Shown here one piece after another: positions 5,990 to 7,114 of a DNA stretch of 7,114 nucleotides (within the stretch, counting starts at the first letter, position 1; every line of letters begins with the position of its first letter). Made by a program: the position numbers and the translations under genes. The DNA comes from a bacterium (GTDB lineage Bacteria; UBA9089; JASEGY01), in the NCBI GenBank assembly GCA_030019105.1, contig JASEGY010000020.1, positions 12,096 to 19,209 of the forward strand. Direction: 5' to 3'. The notes beneath the pieces are model-generated. The model saw only the letters and a list, made by a program, of their open reading frames with translations. It searched no databases and had not been told where the DNA came from.

Positions 5990-6009
5990 CCCAGCGATAA
6001 ATCGCTGGG
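5990..6009. repeat. Perfect hairpin CCCAGCGAT/ATCGCTGGG
   Basis: Nine-base perfect arms with a 2-base AA loop, between the two 20-bp direct repeats. It is downstream of the nucleotidyltransferase stop on the minus strand and could stop transcription, but no U-tract follows on either strand. Confidence 0.7.
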
Positions 6010-6020
6010 CTATTATCGGG

Positions 6021-6040
6021 CGTCCCTACGGGACTTGGTC
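6021..6040 (+). repeat. 20-bp direct repeat, copy 2
   Basis: Exact copy of 5948-5967. It is not part of a longer regular array, so this is a dispersed palindromic repeat and not a CRISPR. Confidence 0.85.
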
Positions 6041-6060
6041 CAATGGGGCTGAAACGATGA

Positions 6061-6372
6061 TCAAGGCCAGGTCCCCCTTATCTCTTTCCCTATCATTACA
6101 ACTTCCCGAATATAGGGATTTGTTTTATCAAGGTCAGATTTTCTGAGTGGATGAGGCTCTATTCGTGTATCAACCTTTCGGCCTAATTTCATTAATTCAA
6201 ATTGAGCGTCAAAGATATCAGGCAGCCATTCTTCAGCAATAATGGCTAAGTCTATATCACTATCTTCCTGGGGATTCCCTTTAGCATAAGATCCGTAAAG
6301 ATAGACTTGCTCAAATGATATATTATTCTTCCGAAGAAGATCAAGATATTTAATAATAACTTTCATAATCAT
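6061..6372 (-). CDS. MNT-type minimal nucleotidyltransferase (antitoxin type)
   Basis: About 103 residues from the chosen start. The nucleotidyltransferase signature is clear: YLYGSYAKGNPQEDSDIDLAII, with GS followed ten residues later by DxD (SDIDL), and a third acidic position in KVDTRIEPHPL. In known MntA/HepT-type systems such proteins neutralise a HEPN RNase by attaching AMP to it. I chose the ATG at 6370-6372 because it overlaps the TGA of the upstream HEPN gene (ATGA), a coupling arrangement; ATG codons at 6366 and 6396 and a longer frame to 6450 are alternatives. No strong ribosome-binding site is visible, so translation may have depended on the now-truncated HEPN frame. The catalytic motif is intact, so it may still be functional. 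Confidence 0.87.
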   Translation of the reverse strand: MIMKVIIKYLDLLRKNNISFEQVYLYGSYAKGNPQEDSDIDLAIIAEEWLPDIFDAQFELMKLGRKVDTRIEPHPLRKSDLDKTNPYIREVVMIGKEIRGTWP

Positions 6373-6618
6373 GCCCGAACTTGTTTTTTGAGCCATAAGC
6401 GTAACTCCCTTATCTTGCCAATATTGGTTTCTGTATACTCTTTCGTACACTTCTTGTAGAATTCGTGTTTATAATCTGGATATCGAACATTGAGGTTAAA
6501 GGTCGTTACAAGCAATAAGGCGTCCTTTTCTTCCTCAGTCAAAGATAAACCCGTTTTCTCCGCCAATCGAAGTAGTTGGTGTATCCAGGGAGGATTATCG
6601 GCCACCGTTTTTACATAT
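6369..6618 (-). pseudogene. 5'-truncated HEPN-domain protein remnant
   Basis: The readable part, YVKTVADNPPWIHQLLRLAEKTGL...NVRYPDYKHEFYKKCTKEYTE...WLKKQVRA, matches the C-terminal 80 or so residues of small HEPN proteins (PF05168 type), where a conserved (N)PPxIHxLLxLAE is followed by a RYPDY segment. Full proteins begin with about 45-55 more residues forming the first helices. Here the frame hits TGA only six codons before the GTG at 6605, at the point where the terminal inverted repeat of the 6616-6768 element begins. No ribosome-binding site precedes the GTG. The missing N-terminal part is not found on the far side of the element. The gene is therefore probably broken, although a 78-residue product from GTG cannot be excluded. 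It sits directly upstream of, and overlaps, the nucleotidyltransferase gene, as in HEPN/MNT modules. Confidence 0.7.
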
Positions 6619-6768
6619 ACTCAACGCGGGCATAATCTGCGATTTTGTATCTTCTCAACAACTCAGGGCAATTTGGTTGTAAGTTGTAGGTTGTAAGTTA
6701 CTTATACAACCTACAACCTACAACTTACAACCTATTCAAAATCACTATTTATGGCCGTGCTGAGTATA
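6616..6768. mobile_element. 153-bp MITE-like element truncating the HEPN gene
   Basis: TATACTCAACGCGGGCATAA at the left (terminal repeat 6616-6647) and its imperfect inverted copy at 6737-6768 match at about 25 of 32 bases, including the outermost 8 and the innermost 7. Inside is a perfect 20-bp inverted repeat (6675-6694 with 6713-6732). No reading frame is seen, so it would be non-autonomous. The possible target duplication is no more than TA, which cannot be distinguished from the repeat ends themselves. Its left end coincides with the break in the HEPN frame. Confidence 0.6.
6675..6732. repeat. Simple-sequence inverted repeat within the 6616-6768 element
   Basis: GGTTGTAAGTTGTAGGTTGT at 6675-6694 pairs perfectly with 6713-6732 across an 18-base loop. 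The arms are composed of reiterated GTTGTA words, so alternative pairing registers exist. It is similar in design, though not in sequence, to the hairpin at 45-92. Confidence 0.85.
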
Positions 6769-6790
6769 AGAAGCTGTCAATCAGACTCAT

Positions 6791-7105
6791 CTATTCTCCC
6801 AATCTCTGCATAAGTGACAACCATTTCTTTTTTTCAACCTCCAGTCCTTCCCATACCATGTAGTCTCTTTCTATCTGATGAGAATATTTATTAGTTATAT
6901 TATTCTTTTCCCACGCTTCCTTAAATTCAGAAAAAGACATCCTGTATTTGACTTCAAATTGGTAAATATCTTCTTCACATTCATGCAGTCGCTGAAGTAA
7001 ATAAACATCAACTAAATTAGAAATTTTCTTGTCAGTAGTGGCGCCATCCATATAATCAAAAAACGTATCCTCTTCAAATCTAAGGGTAAGAGCCAAAGGG
7101 TTCAA
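6791..7105 (-). CDS. Small helical protein of unknown function, possible toxin-antitoxin component
   Basis: 104 residues if started at TTG (7105), directly after an in-frame TGA; the first ATG is at 7051 and would give 86 residues. No clear ribosome-binding site supports either start. The protein is strongly helical and charged: residues 26-58 (DKKISNLVDVYLLQRLHECEEDIYQFEVKY) look amphipathic, followed by MSFSEFKEAWEKNN and a tryptophan-containing C-terminal helix (DYMVWEGLEVEKKKW). From memory it resembles small acidic proteins found beside TumE/DUF6516-type toxins; this is a weak recollection, not a domain call. Its neighbours on the downstream side are all toxin-antitoxin genes, which supports a similar role. 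Any partner would lie beyond the right edge of the window. The stop is 22 bases from the MITE-like element. Confidence 0.55.
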   Translation of the reverse strand: MNPLALTLRFEEDTFFDYMDGATTDKKISNLVDVYLLQRLHECEEDIYQFEVKYRMSFSEFKEAWEKNNITNKYSHQIERDYMVWEGLEVEKKKWLSLMQRLGE

Positions 7106-7114
7106 AGTTCAGGG

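Noticed and set aside
5990..6009. Rho-independent terminator after the nucleotidyltransferase gene
   Set aside because: A perfect stem is present, but no U-tract follows on either strand.
5948..6040. Two identical 20-bp palindromic repeats resembling a CRISPR pair
   Set aside because: Only two copies, the intervening DNA contains another hairpin, and no cas gene is present.
6373..6450. Longer nucleotidyltransferase starting at 6450
   Set aside because: It would overlap the HEPN frame extensively; the ATG at 6370-6372 overlaps the HEPN stop in the usual coupled way and matches the family's length.
6769..6790. N-terminal half of HEPN on the far side of the element
   Set aside because: The frame that would join to YVKT contains TGA codons and no HEPN-like residues.

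Overview
The window is bacterial chromosomal DNA of moderate G+C. All genes lie on the minus strand and most have clear Shine-Dalgarno sites. ArgC, a YifB/ComM-type ATPase and a YraN-type protein are ordinary bacterial housekeeping families. Intergenic DNA packed with small palindromic elements suggests a repeat-rich environmental bacterium, but the phylum cannot be fixed from this sequence.

Layout, left to right (all genes read right to left): argC (100-1131) sits alone, with a simple-sequence inverted repeat just beyond its stop. The next 979 bases (1132-2110) hold no gene. They are a mosaic of at least four families of short inverted-repeat elements, some nested: a palindrome cluster (1219-1303); a long inverted repeat (1359-1735) split by a 153-bp MITE-like element; a second inverted repeat (1741-1900) carrying a lone copy of a 53-bp element; and a second copy of the 153-bp element (1951-2104). 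The 53-bp element occurs three times, twice inside the larger element and once alone in opposite orientation.

Next is a compact operon read yraN (5069-4683), an atypical GGDEF-domain gene (4693-3653), then comM/yifB (3646-2111). The first two overlap by 11 bp and the last two are 6 bp apart. YraN is a predicted nuclease-fold protein and ComM a hexameric ATPase linked to handling of incoming DNA. The GGDEF protein has a changed active-site motif (GGEVF) but keeps the RxxD inhibitory-site motif.

The right third (5106-7105) is a cluster of toxin-antitoxin-type genes, several incomplete: an intact-looking antitoxin/RelE-ParE pair with overlapping genes; a HigA-type antitoxin with no HigB, flanked by palindromic repeats; an MNT nucleotidyltransferase preceded by a 5'-truncated HEPN gene; and a small helical protein that may belong to another such module. 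The HEPN truncation coincides with the end of a 153-bp element with 32-bp imperfect terminal inverted repeats (6616-6768). The overall picture is a conserved housekeeping operon beside a decaying accessory region shaped by small non-autonomous elements. No complete new multi-gene system was recognised; the strongest unusual signals are the nested elements and the element-truncated HEPN/MNT module.
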